Shown in pieces: positions 48,433 to 57,344 of a stretch of DNA of 64,000 nucleotides. The position numbers and the translations under genes were made by a program. The first letter of the stretch is position 1. Each line of letters opens with the position of its first letter. The notes beneath the pieces were generated by a model. The model searched no databases. It saw nothing but the letters and a program-made list of their open reading frames with translations, and was not told where the DNA came from. Origin of the DNA: Lachnospiraceae bacterium V9D3004 (GTDB lineage: Bacteria > Bacillota > Clostridia > Lachnospirales > Lachnospiraceae); contig JHWW01000001.1 of NCBI GenBank assembly GCA_000621985.1, positions 372,001-436,000 on the forward strand. Reading direction: 5' to 3'.

Positions 48433-48939
48433 TCAGTTGGCAAAACTGCCACGTAATTGTTCGAGTGCACGACTCTTACATGAGCGTACGGTGCCTTCAC
48501 GCATGTCAAGGATTGAAGCTATCTCACGGCTGTTATAGCCGGAGAATATTGACATGGTAAGTATCAGGCGTTCGCGTTCCGGGAGGAGCCCGAGCAGATT
48601 GATCACTTCGCTGTCCGAATACCCGTTATCGGATGCAGAGGGTTCGGAATGCTCGTTATCTTCAAGATATATACTTCTTTTCCTTAGTTGTTCGGTACAT
48701 TCATTTGATGTAATACGAAACAGCCAGCTCTTAAATGACTCGTTCTTCTTAAGGGAAGGAAGCTTCTCATAAGCTTTCATGACGGCTGTACCAACTGCGT
48801 CTTCAGCCTCGACTTCCCGCAGCAGGAAACTGAGTGCGAAGTGGTACAGATCACGATAATAACGGCTGTACAGCTTGGCAAATGAACCCGCATCGCCATT
48901 TTTTGCTGCCTTGACCAGCGCTTTGTCAGAATCTGACAT
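48433..48939 (-). CDS. ECF-type RNA polymerase sigma factor
   Basis: A 168-residue protein has region 2 (FAKLYSRYYRDLYHFALSFL and DAVGTAVMKAYEKLP) and region 4 with a helix-turn-helix (LPERERLILTMSIFSGYNSR then EIASILDMREGTVRSCKSRA). There is no region 3, which is the ECF layout. ATG-48939 follows GGGAGGAGG by about 9 nt; the upstream in-frame ATG at 48975 lacks a good site. It directs RNA polymerase to a regulon not visible here. It is the first gene of a two-gene unit with the beta-propeller protein. Confidence 0.88.
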   Translation of the reverse strand: MSDSDKALVKAAKNGDAGSFAKLYSRYYRDLYHFALSFLLREVEAEDAVGTAVMKAYEKLPSLKKNESFKSWLFRITSNECTEQLRKRSIYLEDNEHSEPSASDNGYSDSEVINLLGLLPERERLILTMSIFSGYNSREIASILDMREGTVRSCKSRALEQLRGSFAN

Positions 48940-49060
48940 TTTTAATTCCTCCTCCCGGGGTATATATTTCTTCATTGTGCGGGAACTGTTATAAGATCCT
49001 TACACTTTGAACCGCCTTTCATATACAAGACGGATACAGTATGGAAAGTGTTGCAATATT

Positions 49061-49089
49061 AAGATATATTTTTTTGATCTGTATGTCAA
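49061..49089 (-). promoter_or_regulatory. Sigma-A-type promoter for the ECF sigma / beta-propeller unit
   Basis: On the minus strand TTGACA (49089-49084), 17 bp, then TATCTT (49066-49061). The leader to ATG-48939 would be about 115 nt. The divergent gap 48940-49278 otherwise contains only this and the plus-strand promoter at 49198-49226; no gene is seen in it. Confidence 0.65.
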
Positions 49090-49197
49090 ATGTGATAATT
49101 CCGGCAGATACGTTGTGATGTCAGATTGTAATGCAAATAAGTGCATAAACGCCATGTAAAATATGTGTAAAATATCCGTAAAAATCAACTATTTCCC

Positions 49198-49226
49198 TTT
49201 TCATAATTATAATAATCCTGTATAAT
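49198..49226 (+). promoter_or_regulatory. Promoter candidate for the small lipoprotein gene
   Basis: TTTTCA (49198-49203), a 17-bp spacer and a perfect TATAAT (49221-49226) lie about 50 bp upstream of the start codon. Confidence 0.5.
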
Positions 49227-49278
49227 AACTGATGCATGTATTCATTTTTCTAAAAAAATATCGAGGAGGATTATTAAA

Positions 49279-49683
49279 ATGAAAAAAAGAAGCTTTATTT
49301 TATCAGTAATTATGACAATGGTAATGTTCTGCCTTGTTGCATGCGGTGGCGGAAAGGACTTTGCCGGAACTTATGCTCTTGAAAGCATGAAATCAGGTGA
49401 TCAGACAATCACTATCGGTCAGTATGCCGAGATGATGGGTGTCAGCGAAGATGAAGCGAAGAACAGTATGAAACTTGAGTTAAAGAGTGACGGTACCTGC
49501 GTGATAAACATTTTCGGTGAGGACAACGGTTCGAACACAGGATCATGGAAAGCAGACGGCAATAAGATTACAATTACAGGCAAGAATGCCGATGGATCCG
49601 AGGATTCTGCAGAGGCTACTATTGACGGAGATACCCTTACACTGAAGATGGGTGATGAAGAAATGGTAATGAAGAAGCAGTAA
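49279..49683 (+). CDS. Small lipoprotein of unknown function
   Basis: The 134-residue protein has a lipobox LVAC (Cys22). The mature part is short and beta-rich with repeated GTYAL, DGTCVIN, GSWKADGNKITIT and DGDTLTLK elements, a pattern common in small lipocalin-like lipoproteins of clostridia. A ribosome site GAGGAGG lies 8-9 nt upstream. It is monocistronic, with its own promoter candidate and terminator. Ligand and role are unknown. Confidence 0.8.
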   Translation: MKKRSFILSVIMTMVMFCLVACGGGKDFAGTYALESMKSGDQTITIGQYAEMMGVSEDEAKNSMKLELKSDGTCVINIFGEDNGSNTGSWKADGNKITITGKNADGSEDSAEATIDGDTLTLKMGDEEMVMKKQ

Positions 49684-49715
49684 TATTCATCAATTTATTT
49701 AGTGATCAGTTATAT

Positions 49716-49769
49716 GGCTGTCGGATATGTAATTTGTTTTAAAACATATACATATTTGACAGCCGTTTT
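49716..49769 (+). terminator. Hairpin terminator after the small lipoprotein gene
   Basis: GGCTGTC (49716-49722) pairs with GACAGCC (49758-49764), with further A/T pairing inside (ATATGTA/TACATAT type). GTTTTA follows, so the T tract is short. Confidence 0.65.
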
Positions 49770-49832
49770 ACAAATGGTCAGACAATGAAAAAGATACCGA
49801 ATAGAATATTTTGACAGTAAGGAGGAGCGCAC

Positions 49833-50855
49833 ATGAGAGAGATCACACTTGGTAAAACAGGAATCACAACCCCGCAGAATGCATTCGGAGCTTTGCCGAT
49901 ACAGCGCGTTGACAAGGATACGGCAGTGATTATCCTTCGTAAGGCGTATGATGGAGGCATGACTTATTTTGATACGGCAAGAGCATACACTGACAGCGAG
50001 GAGAAGCTTGGACTTGCATTCGAAGGAATGAGAGAGAAGATATATATCGCTTCCAAGACAATGGCTGACACACCGGAAAAATTACGTGAAGACCTTGATA
50101 CGAGCCTCAGACTTCTTAAAACCGATCATATTGATGTATATCAGCTTCACTGTGTTCCTCAGTGTTATCGACCTGATGACGGAACAGGGATGTACGAAGC
50201 CATGCTTGAGGCAAAGAAACAGGGTAAGATACTTCACATCGGAATAACCGCTCATAAGATAGGTGTTGCGGAAGATATTGTTGCCAGCGGACTGTACGAG
50301 ACGCTTCAGTTCCCGTTCTCATATCTTGCTTCTGACAGGGATATCGCACTTGTTAAGGCATGTGAAGATGCCGGTATGGGATTCGTTGCGATGAAAGGAT
50401 TATCAGGCGGTCTTCTTACGAATTCGGAGGCCTGTATGGCTTATATGAGTGAATATCCGGTACTTCCTATCTGGGGGATCCAGAGAGAGTGTGAACTTGA
50501 TGAATGGCTGTCATTTTTTGAGAGAGATATCGTTATGACAGATGAGCTCAGATCATTTATAGAAAATGACAGAAAAGAACTTCTTGGTGAATTCTGTCGT
50601 GGTTGCGGATATTGTATGCCATGCAGTGTGAATATTGTTATAAACCAGTGTGCGCGAATGTCTCAGATGATACGACGTGCTCCGTCAAAAGCATGGTTAT
50701 CGGATTATTGGAAGAAAGAGATGCTTCGAATAGACGAGTGTATAGATTGCGGGTTATGTAAGACCAGATGTCCATATGAACTTGATATTCCGAATCTGCT
50801 CCGTAAAAATGCAGCTGATTATAAGGATATACTTGCGGGAAGAGTAATCCCGTGA
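49833..50855 (+). CDS. Aldo/keto reductase with C-terminal ferredoxin-type clusters
   Basis: The 340-residue cytoplasmic oxidoreductase has an AKR barrel (about 1-245) showing FDTARAYTDSEEKLG with the Asp/Tyr pair, IYIASKT with the lysine and IDVYQLHCVP with the histidine. The C-terminal extension has two cysteine sets: CRGCGYCMPC and CIDCGLCKTRCP. The latter is a canonical CxxCxxCxxxCP 4Fe-4S motif. Such fused AKRs are common in anaerobes; the substrate is unknown. AGGAGG is 7-8 nt upstream. The gene converges with the GGDEF gene, leaving only 23 bp between them and no clear terminator. Confidence 0.88.
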   Translation: MREITLGKTGITTPQNAFGALPIQRVDKDTAVIILRKAYDGGMTYFDTARAYTDSEEKLGLAFEGMREKIYIASKTMADTPEKLREDLDTSLRLLKTDHIDVYQLHCVPQCYRPDDGTGMYEAMLEAKKQGKILHIGITAHKIGVAEDIVASGLYETLQFPFSYLASDRDIALVKACEDAGMGFVAMKGLSGGLLTNSEACMAYMSEYPVLPIWGIQRECELDEWLSFFERDIVMTDELRSFIENDRKELLGEFCRGCGYCMPCSVNIVINQCARMSQMIRRAPSKAWLSDYWKKEMLRIDECIDCGLCKTRCPYELDIPNLLRKNAADYKDILAGRVIP

Positions 50856-50878
50856 TAAACGGTGATTCCCCTGCACTT

Positions 50879-52018
50879 TTAATTCCTGCGGTTCTTACCG
50901 GTTTCCATGTAATATTTTGATTTGTCCAGGTACATATCCTGTTCGGCCTGATGGATCAGCTCCAACGCTTTCATATTGAGACCGTGCGCTTTGCCCATAG
51001 CTGCCATACGGTTGTTGTTATTGATCTCATCTGCAAGAGAAGCTGAGATCTCGTTGAATTCATCAGGCTCGATATCATATATGATAGTAACGAATTCGTC
51101 TCCGCTGATCCTGCATATCTCGCCGGTATTCCTGATCACATTGCGTAAAATGTCGGCAAAACGTTTGATATAATTATCGCCCGCTTCGTGGCCAAAGTGA
51201 TCGTTGGTGTATTTTAATTCATTCAAGTCGCAGAATATCACACCCAACATCGAATGATCCTTTGAACGCACAATAGCATCTTCAAAAGTTCTGCGGTTAC
51301 CGAGTCCTGTAAGGGTATCTGTATATGAATATTTGTTCAGAACTTTTTCATGCATACGATATTCTGCGATAATATCATTCTGAATAAATATAAATATGAT
51401 CTCACAGGAAATGGCTGATGCCACAAAGGAAAAATCCACATTTGGATATAAGATGGCCAATACAACCGTTAAAAGAGGAGATACCATAAACGAAGTAAGC
51501 GTAACCGTGTATCTTTTTCCGAGATCTTTGCTGTTTTTGAAGAGAACGTATAGCAGAAATACCAGCCCAAGCGATGGTAGAACACCTGTATAAGAACTCC
51601 ATGGTCCGTAGACACATACATTGTTTTCAATAGTAAAGAGATTGCCCGTGATCGTACCTGTTAATATTATTAGAATATCGATCAGTGATACAGCCATAAT
51701 GATCCAGGTGTGCCGAAATGAATTCTGACGTTTTTCCCGTATAATACTGATCAGGTATAATGAGAAGAAAACTATACACAGGTTGCTCAATATGTAGGCA
51801 AGAGCGGTAACAATTGTAAGAAGTATATCATTTACTGTTTTTCCTTCAAGCAGATAGCTTAAGGCATCAATGATCAACCCCAAAGCATTTGATAACACGC
51901 AGTAATAGAAATATCTGGTTCCGGCATTGCTTTTAATAGCTGTGGACTGGAGTGCGACCAGTATCACAGCCATGAAAATACTGCATAATATCTCGCAAGC
52001 AATTAAAATATCATTCAT
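50879..52018 (-). CDS. Membrane GGDEF-domain protein (SGDEF variant)
   Basis: The 379-residue protein has about six N-terminal membrane helices (about 1-215) without a recognised sensor domain name, then a GGDEF domain (about 225-370) beginning TDTLTGLGNRRTFEDA. The active-site motif is SGDEF, a substitution compatible with diguanylate cyclase activity in some proteins. The inhibitory RxxD site reads RNTG. After SGDEF the domain looks shortened: AAMGKAHGLNMKALELIHQA lacks the usual SIG-Y strand, although EQDMYLDKSKYY is retained. So c-di-GMP synthesis is possible but not assured. The start is ATG-52018; GGGAG lies a rather long 13 nt upstream. Confidence 0.8.
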   Translation of the reverse strand: MNDILIACEILCSIFMAVILVALQSTAIKSNAGTRYFYYCVLSNALGLIIDALSYLLEGKTVNDILLTIVTALAYILSNLCIVFFSLYLISIIREKRQNSFRHTWIIMAVSLIDILIILTGTITGNLFTIENNVCVYGPWSSYTGVLPSLGLVFLLYVLFKNSKDLGKRYTVTLTSFMVSPLLTVVLAILYPNVDFSFVASAISCEIIFIFIQNDIIAEYRMHEKVLNKYSYTDTLTGLGNRRTFEDAIVRSKDHSMLGVIFCDLNELKYTNDHFGHEAGDNYIKRFADILRNVIRNTGEICRISGDEFVTIIYDIEPDEFNEISASLADEINNNNRMAAMGKAHGLNMKALELIHQAEQDMYLDKSKYYMETGKNRRN

Positions 52019-52158
52019 CAGTAATCTTTTTCTCCCGGAATATTTGAATAGATAATATAAGTAACTATTACATAATTTTCATTTTTGTACAAAATATTTA
52101 GTTAATTATATCATATTATAGGTATGCTGTCGACTTGTAAAATGTACCTTTTTGGCTA

Positions 52159-52581
52159 TTAAAGTATGATTAAAACCATGATCAAAAGATCCAGTATCAA
52201 AAGAACCGAATAATACAGATAAGGAAGGGATAACCTGCCCGAAGGATTATCGGTTTTGGAACCGAATATCGCATCAGGTAACTGATCGCCACGTATTTTT
52301 GCGACGTCTTTTTCTTTTTCCAATGTTTCGACCTGCAATTCGTATAATTCATATTCCAGATTTTTAACCATTTTGATATAGTAAGAATCAAACAGGAACA
52401 GTATAACGATCGAGATCATTGAAGCGATCCACATCATAGTCAGCATATCATCATTGGTGAAGCTTAAGAGAAAAAACATAAATAATATTGCTGCTGCAAT
52501 GATTTTGATCTTTGTACGTAAACTATTATATTCATCCATTTTGCTTTGAATGACCGATATCTGAAAAACGTATGCCTTCAT
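52159..52581 (-). CDS. Small membrane protein of unknown function
   Basis: This 140-residue protein has two adjacent hydrophobic segments (about 28-42 and 48-66), a charged amphipathic stretch (MVKNLEYELYELQVETLEKE, possibly coiled coil) and a C-terminal hydrophobic segment (about 121-140). I do not recognise a family. It is 140 bp upstream of the GGDEF gene on the same strand and may share its transcript. No strong ribosome site is seen (GGTTGATGAG upstream). Divergent from the lipoprotein gene at 52767. Confidence 0.65.
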   Translation of the reverse strand: MKAYVFQISVIQSKMDEYNSLRTKIKIIAAAILFMFFLLSFTNDDMLTMMWIASMISIVILFLFDSYYIKMVKNLEYELYELQVETLEKEKDVAKIRGDQLPDAIFGSKTDNPSGRLSLPYLYYSVLLILDLLIMVLIIL

Positions 52582-52673
52582 AACTCATCAACCTTTGTTA
52601 ACATCTGTTGTTAATTGGATTCATTATATCATATCATCTGAACTTCATCAAATCGGGAAATCATAATGGGACA

Positions 52674-52702
52674 TTGTATTCATGTATTGAAAATGATATA
52701 AT
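52674..52702 (+). promoter_or_regulatory. Promoter for the lipoprotein gene at 52767
   Basis: TTGTAT (52674-52679), 17 bp, TATAAT (52697-52702), 65 bp upstream of the start codon. Confidence 0.65.
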
Positions 52703-52766
52703 GACCATATCTGTACTTTTGGTGTTTGAACAGACAAAAATATATAAAAAGTGAGGAGTATTTGCC

Positions 52767-53414
52767 ATGAAAAAATTATCATCAGTGTTATTAGCTTTAA
52801 CAGTATTGCTTACTGCATGTCAGACAGGAGGAGATGGCTGGAGAACCGCATATAAAGACGTTGTGGATCAGTGGAATGCCAATCACGCATCAGATTCGAT
52901 ATACGGATACAGATTATTTTATCTGGATGAAGATGATATCCCTGAACTCGTTCTTGCAGGAGCGGATGACTGGGGTAAATGTGAATTGTATACTTATCGT
53001 AACGATAAAGCTGAACGTTTTATGAGCGTTGATAATCTCGGAGTTGACGGTAAGGGAATATATTGCTTTGAAAAGAGCGGAATTATCGCAGAGAGCAGTT
53101 TTATGTCCGGTAATGGCGGATATACCATGAAACGCCCTTTGAGCGACACACCGGATGAGGTTGTATGCGATTATCAGTTGAAAGCCGATATGAATGATCC
53201 CAATAACGCCGATACTTATATTAAGTATGAAAAGTCTGAAGGAGAGTATTACGAAAAGACATATGAAGGTACGGAATATGTTCTTGAAGATCTTCCCGAG
53301 AAAGCAGATATGGAATCCGCTCTTGGGATTAAGAGCATGTCGGATATATTGAATGTATCTGATGAAAATAGTCTGTTAAGCTATGAAGAAGTATTGAAGG
53401 AGTTTAATAAGTAG
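52767..53414 (+). CDS. Lipoprotein of unknown function with an acidic DEDDIPEL motif
   Basis: The 215-residue protein has a lipobox LLTAC (Cys18). The mature part has YRLFYLDEDDIPELVLAGAD, an acidic loop followed by beta strands that recurs in clostridial lipoproteins of unknown role and resembles calcium-binding VCBS/FG-GAP-type loops. The remainder is charged with no catalytic motif recognised. AGTGAGGAG is about 7-10 nt upstream. It has its own promoter and a shared bidirectional terminator. Confidence 0.75.
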   Translation: MKKLSSVLLALTVLLTACQTGGDGWRTAYKDVVDQWNANHASDSIYGYRLFYLDEDDIPELVLAGADDWGKCELYTYRNDKAERFMSVDNLGVDGKGIYCFEKSGIIAESSFMSGNGGYTMKRPLSDTPDEVVCDYQLKADMNDPNNADTYIKYEKSEGEYYEKTYEGTEYVLEDLPEKADMESALGIKSMSDILNVSDENSLLSYEEVLKEFNK

Positions 53415-53450
53415 TACGATAATGCTCATTGAAGAATTGATTAAACATTA

Positions 53451-53516
53451 AATAAGCTCCCTGCCCGGTAAACAGGTTTTTGAATATTTGCCTGTCTTCC
53501 CGGAAGGGAGCTTATT
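53451..53516. terminator. Bidirectional terminator between convergent genes
   Basis: AATAAGCTCCCT (53451-53462) pairs perfectly with AGGGAGCTTATT (53505-53516). Inner CCGG and ACAGG/CCTGT stems extend the rod. It lies between the plus-strand lipoprotein gene and the minus-strand esterase gene and can serve both, although T tracts are weak. Confidence 0.8.
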
Positions 53517-53547
53517 AATATGTTACATCATATAGATTTATTATGAT

Positions 53548-55014
53548 TTATTTTACGGTATAAGTTTTCTTAAGTGACTTGAAGTCTTTCTTTGTAACAG
53601 TGATAACTACCTTTGTTTTCTTTGCAAGCTTGTATGAAAGCTTAAGAGTGAATTTCTTGCCCTTAACGGTTGCTTTCTTAGCAGCTTTTTTTCCAACCTT
53701 GATCTTAACTGTGACGCCGCTCTCTGACACCTTACCGGTGATCTTCTTGGTATTCTTTTTGCATTTTACCGAAGATAAGCTAAGTGTCTTTTCTTCTGCA
53801 TTCTGGGTGGCATCAGCAACCGGAGTGGTCGTTGTTGTTCCCGGATTAGCGGTCTGTGCCTGAGGATTGGTGGTTGGCTGAGTCTGAGTCGGTGTAGTGG
53901 AAGCAACCTGCTTGATCTCTGCTGTCTTTGTCTGCTTTTCGAAAGCAGGATTCTTGAAATCAGCTGTATACTTTGCACTTCCCGGAGCTGTAGCGGTAGC
54001 TTCTTTGATAACTTCTTTTGTTGTGTTTACGGTTTCTTCTTCAACATAAGATGGAAGCTCGTTACAATGACGTGATGCTTTTACCGTTGAGTTATCTGCT
54101 GACCATTCATATACAGGATCGCTGTATGTTGTCTGCGGCTCATGTTCGAGCATGATATCTGCATATCTTGGACCATATTCTCTGTAAGATTCCGGTGAAA
54201 AATGTAATCCATCACCCTTATCTACGAGACCTTCCGAAGAAGCAACATAGAAATTATCTCCCATGTCTGCAAGCTTTCTGATATTGGCATTCTGTGAGCT
54301 CATCTTAGGAACACATTCGCCTGCTATGAATGGGATATTGCTGTTCTCAAGTCCGAGATCTGTTACCATATCTTCATAGATCTTCTTCATTCTTGAAGCC
54401 CAGCCTTCATTTCCGTCTGTCTCACCCTGATGATAGATGATTCCTTTGATGATACCCTGTTCCTGTGCTTTTTTAGCTAATTCGATGATTCTTCCGTATG
54501 GGTTTCCGCCATACTGTTTAGCGACGTTTATCAACCAGTCAGCCGTATCGTCCGCATCAAGGAATTCCTGGTATTTATCTTTATCAAACATACTTGTCGG
54601 ACATCCCGGAACTGCCACGCAGATAACACCGATCTTAATGTCCGGGTTGGTTTCCTGTTTAACTTCAAGCAATCTTCTTCCAAAATAATCGGTAATTCCA
54701 AGTCCGAGATCCTGCTGACGTGAAAGAGGCGGTACTGCAGGATACCACTCACCTACGGTCTGATCTTTATGACCATCGTCGGAACACATATTAAGGAATC
54801 CGTCAGGCACATCTTTGTCCTGATCTTCCGGTACGGCATTTCCGTCCATATTACTCTGTCCGAAAGCAATATAGATGTGGAAGTTCGGATCCGGTCCTTC
54901 GAGTTCTTCAGCTTTTACATTTGTCGACACTGACGGAGCAAATACAACCGTCATAGCCAAACATAACGTAAGCAGTGTTGCAATTGCCAGTTTACATTTA
55001 CTTCTGATTTTCAT
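53548..55014 (-). CDS. Secreted SASA-type (sialate O-acetylesterase / CE6-like) esterase
   Basis: This exported 488-residue esterase has a signal peptide (about 1-35), then a catalytic domain of the DUF303/SASA family: IAFGQSNMDGN with nucleophile Ser54, IIYHQGETDGNEGW, and DGLHFSPESYREYG with the Asp/His pair near residues 262-265. The family removes acetyl groups from sialic acids or from xylan; which one applies here is not decided by sequence. A Thr/Gln/Pro linker (about 370-405) leads to a lysine-rich C-terminal Ig-like domain (about 408-488), related in composition to the N-terminal domains of the other secreted esterases in this window. GGAGGGAA lies upstream of the ATG. Confidence 0.85.
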   Translation of the reverse strand: MKIRSKCKLAIATLLTLCLAMTVVFAPSVSTNVKAEELEGPDPNFHIYIAFGQSNMDGNAVPEDQDKDVPDGFLNMCSDDGHKDQTVGEWYPAVPPLSRQQDLGLGITDYFGRRLLEVKQETNPDIKIGVICVAVPGCPTSMFDKDKYQEFLDADDTADWLINVAKQYGGNPYGRIIELAKKAQEQGIIKGIIYHQGETDGNEGWASRMKKIYEDMVTDLGLENSNIPFIAGECVPKMSSQNANIRKLADMGDNFYVASSEGLVDKGDGLHFSPESYREYGPRYADIMLEHEPQTTYSDPVYEWSADNSTVKASRHCNELPSYVEEETVNTTKEVIKEATATAPGSAKYTADFKNPAFEKQTKTAEIKQVASTTPTQTQPTTNPQAQTANPGTTTTTPVADATQNAEEKTLSLSSVKCKKNTKKITGKVSESGVTVKIKVGKKAAKKATVKGKKFTLKLSYKLAKKTKVVITVTKKDFKSLKKTYTVK

Positions 55015-55063
55015 ATTCAGTTCCCTCCATATACTTTTTTTGTTTAGTATAACAAACCACTAT

Positions 55064-55092
55064 ATTATATCATTATTGGTGTGATTAATCAA
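55064..55092 (-). promoter_or_regulatory. Promoter for the SASA-type esterase gene
   Basis: On the minus strand TTGATT (55092-55087), 17 bp, TATAAT (55069-55064), about 50 bp upstream of the start codon at 55014. Confidence 0.7.
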
Positions 55093-55110
55093 TTGCTTTT
55101 GCCTTAAATA

Positions 55111-55809
55111 TCATTCTTTCCAGGGCTTCTTTCCGTCAAGCCAGCCGTTTTGCTTCCAGTATTCTACTTCGACAGGTGAAGAACTCCACCCTTTTTTCTG
55201 CATCATACCCATAAGCATGAACATGAATCTGGTCTTGATCCCGACGGAGGGTTTCTTTGAAGTGCTGAGCTTTCCGGCAATGGCGATTGTTTTTTTATCG
55301 ATCTTGGCCTTCTTTTTTTCGGATACTCCTTCCCAGTTCATGGCATGAACCGCAGTTCCGAACCGGTAGATTTTTGGAACTCCCATATTGAATAATGAAT
55401 CTTTTACGTCTCTTATGGCGTGCTTTGTAGATGAACCGGCTGAGGTAGATACGATTACAGCTCTTTTTGAGAACATTGATCTCATCGGCCTGTGTGGCAT
55501 CCAAAGATCAAAAGTAAGGTCGAAGAAAGCCTTAAGGGGAGCCGACATATGCATGCAGTATGTCGGTGTGGTAACGATAAGAATATCAGCAGCATCTATA
55601 GCATCTATAATCGTTTTCTTTTCAGCATAATGTGGGCAGGCCGCCATATCCTCTATGCATTTATAACAGCCCGCACAGAAATGATTCAGATCTCTCGGAA
55701 AATAGAATTCGGTAATCTCATTTTCGCCGACAATTTTATCGGCTATGGAACGACCGATATGGTAAGTACTTCCTTTATGGTTTTGTCCGTTAAGAATAAC
55801 TGTCTTCAT
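55111..55809 (-). CDS. NAD(P)H-dependent FMN reductase-like flavoprotein
   Basis: The 232-residue protein has a flavodoxin-like N-terminus (VILNGQNHKGSTYHIGRSIA) with the phosphate-binding loop, a cysteine group CAGCYKCIEDMAAC, and TTPTYCMHMSAPLKAFFDL for the isoalloxazine-side loop. This is the pattern of iron-sulfur flavoproteins and related FMN reductases. The C-terminal 60 residues are basic and may contain a short hydrophobic helix (FMFMLMGMM). The electron partner and substrate are unknown. A CAGGAGTG site is about 8 nt upstream. It is separated from the upstream lipase gene by a terminator. Confidence 0.8.
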   Translation of the reverse strand: MKTVILNGQNHKGSTYHIGRSIADKIVGENEITEFYFPRDLNHFCAGCYKCIEDMAACPHYAEKKTIIDAIDAADILIVTTPTYCMHMSAPLKAFFDLTFDLWMPHRPMRSMFSKRAVIVSTSAGSSTKHAIRDVKDSLFNMGVPKIYRFGTAVHAMNWEGVSEKKKAKIDKKTIAIAGKLSTSKKPSVGIKTRFMFMLMGMMQKKGWSSSPVEVEYWKQNGWLDGKKPWKE

Positions 55810-55840
55810 TGAAACTTCACTCCTGTTCGTAATGAGTAAC

Positions 55841-55890
55841 CAAAAAAAATGTCAAAGGGCAGAGTGCTCAATGATATGAGCTCGCTGCCC
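55841..55890 (-). terminator. Terminator of the secreted lipase gene
   Basis: On the minus strand GGGCAG (55890-55885) pairs with CTGCCC (55862-55857), with inner GAGCTCAT/TTGAGCAC-type pairing. TTTGACATTTTTTTT follows. Confidence 0.7.
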
Positions 55891-55932
55891 CTGTTAAATA
55901 TTTTATCAAGCAGGCTTTGTCAAGCAATCTTC

Positions 55933-57294
55933 CTACTGATATATTGCTTCAAGCCAGGACATATACAGGCTCGGAGCATGTGCCTGAGCAATCTTTAAGT
56001 ATTCCGGAGTATTGCTTATTCCGGCGAAATACGTCACTATATCTGTCGGGCTCTTTATCGATGCATTGATAACATCTACTACGTCTTTTGTATAATTTCC
56101 TACAAACGGCATTCCTGTCTTAGCCATATATATCTGACTCATTTCAGCATATTTATCGGTAAATGCATAATCTTTGCCGAATCTCTTGTATTGGAGAACG
56201 GCCGGCGGCAGTGCTGCAACGACATCACCCGGATTGACATAATTAATTATGTTCTCGAATCCCTCACTTACCGCCACTCTTGATACATATGGGGAAGCGA
56301 ATGTATCTGCATATACTTTTTCTTTTCCATAAGCCTGTGTCATTCTTGCACCGAACAGATTGGCGATAGCACCACCTCTGCTGTGACCTGTTATCCAGAA
56401 CTTAATATTATCTTTTGCGAGCTTACCATTCTTAAGTTCAGTGATATAGGCTGTTACTTCATTACTCAGTTCCTCCTCTGCCTTTGAAAAGCCCGCATGA
56501 ACTGCGCCTTCACCTATATTGAAGTTACTTGTCCAGTCCGGAGAGATCGGGTTCATTCCACCTACTGAGCCTCTTACCCATACGGATACCAGAGTGTAAT
56601 CATCAATATTCTTATATCCTATCATATAATTTGAATGATCAGGATCTGCTGCAGATGCTTCATGAGTCACATATTTTACATTGCTGAATTTTAATTCTTT
56701 TTCCATAAATGCTGTTGCGAACTCCTGATTATACATAGTCGCTGAAGCTACTATTGAAAGTTTTGCAATATTGCCCTGAATATCATCGCTTAATGCGCTT
56801 GCATTTCCGGAAAAATAATCATCTGAATATTTCAATTCACAGTTTATTGCATTTGCGACTGTAGCATCGCTAAATGATGCTTTTACGGTACCGTTAAGCT
56901 TCTGTACCTTTTCTTCTACCAATGTGATTTTTTTAACTTTACTGAGAGTAATATTTTTTTTCTTTGCAACCAGTGTAGCATTGATCTTTACTTTTTTGTT
57001 GTTGAATTTTTTAAGACTTTTTAATTTTGCCTTAGTTGCGTTGATCTTGAATTTCTTGCATTTGTATTTCTTGCCGGATACCTTTACGCTAACATTTTCA
57101 GTCATCTTAAGGTAATAACCTTTTGAGACATTTCCCGTAATGGTTCCCTCAAGTGTAACCTTAACACTGCCTTTTTTTACAGTAATTGTCTTAGCGTAAG
57201 AGTCTGCAGGCATCATACATGTGGCATATACAAGACACATTAATGTCAATACCACTGCCATAAATAATCTTGAATGTTCTTTTTGTTTTTTCAT
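55933..57294 (-). CDS. Secreted class 3 lipase
   Basis: This 453-residue exported protein has a signal peptide (about 1-34), a lysine-rich beta domain (about 36-130, with KKYKCKKFKINATKAKLKS) and a lipase class 3 (PF01764) domain (about 220-400). The nucleophile elbow GHSRGG has Ser305. DTFASPYVSR supplies the likely acid. The conserved lipase phrase VHAGFSKAEEEL is present. It should hydrolyse acylglycerols or similar esters outside the cell; the substrate is inferred from family only. AAAGGAG is about 10 nt upstream of the ATG. It follows the GH2 gene by 100 bp on the same strand, with a family B repeat between them. Confidence 0.85.
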   Translation of the reverse strand: MKKQKEHSRLFMAVVLTLMCLVYATCMMPADSYAKTITVKKGSVKVTLEGTITGNVSKGYYLKMTENVSVKVSGKKYKCKKFKINATKAKLKSLKKFNNKKVKINATLVAKKKNITLSKVKKITLVEEKVQKLNGTVKASFSDATVANAINCELKYSDDYFSGNASALSDDIQGNIAKLSIVASATMYNQEFATAFMEKELKFSNVKYVTHEASAADPDHSNYMIGYKNIDDYTLVSVWVRGSVGGMNPISPDWTSNFNIGEGAVHAGFSKAEEELSNEVTAYITELKNGKLAKDNIKFWITGHSRGGAIANLFGARMTQAYGKEKVYADTFASPYVSRVAVSEGFENIINYVNPGDVVAALPPAVLQYKRFGKDYAFTDKYAEMSQIYMAKTGMPFVGNYTKDVVDVINASIKSPTDIVTYFAGISNTPEYLKIAQAHAPSLYMSWLEAIYQ

Positions 57295-57344
57295 TGTTTT
57301 TAATCTCCTTTTTTATATTTATTTGTAACTGTTCCTCACACTTA

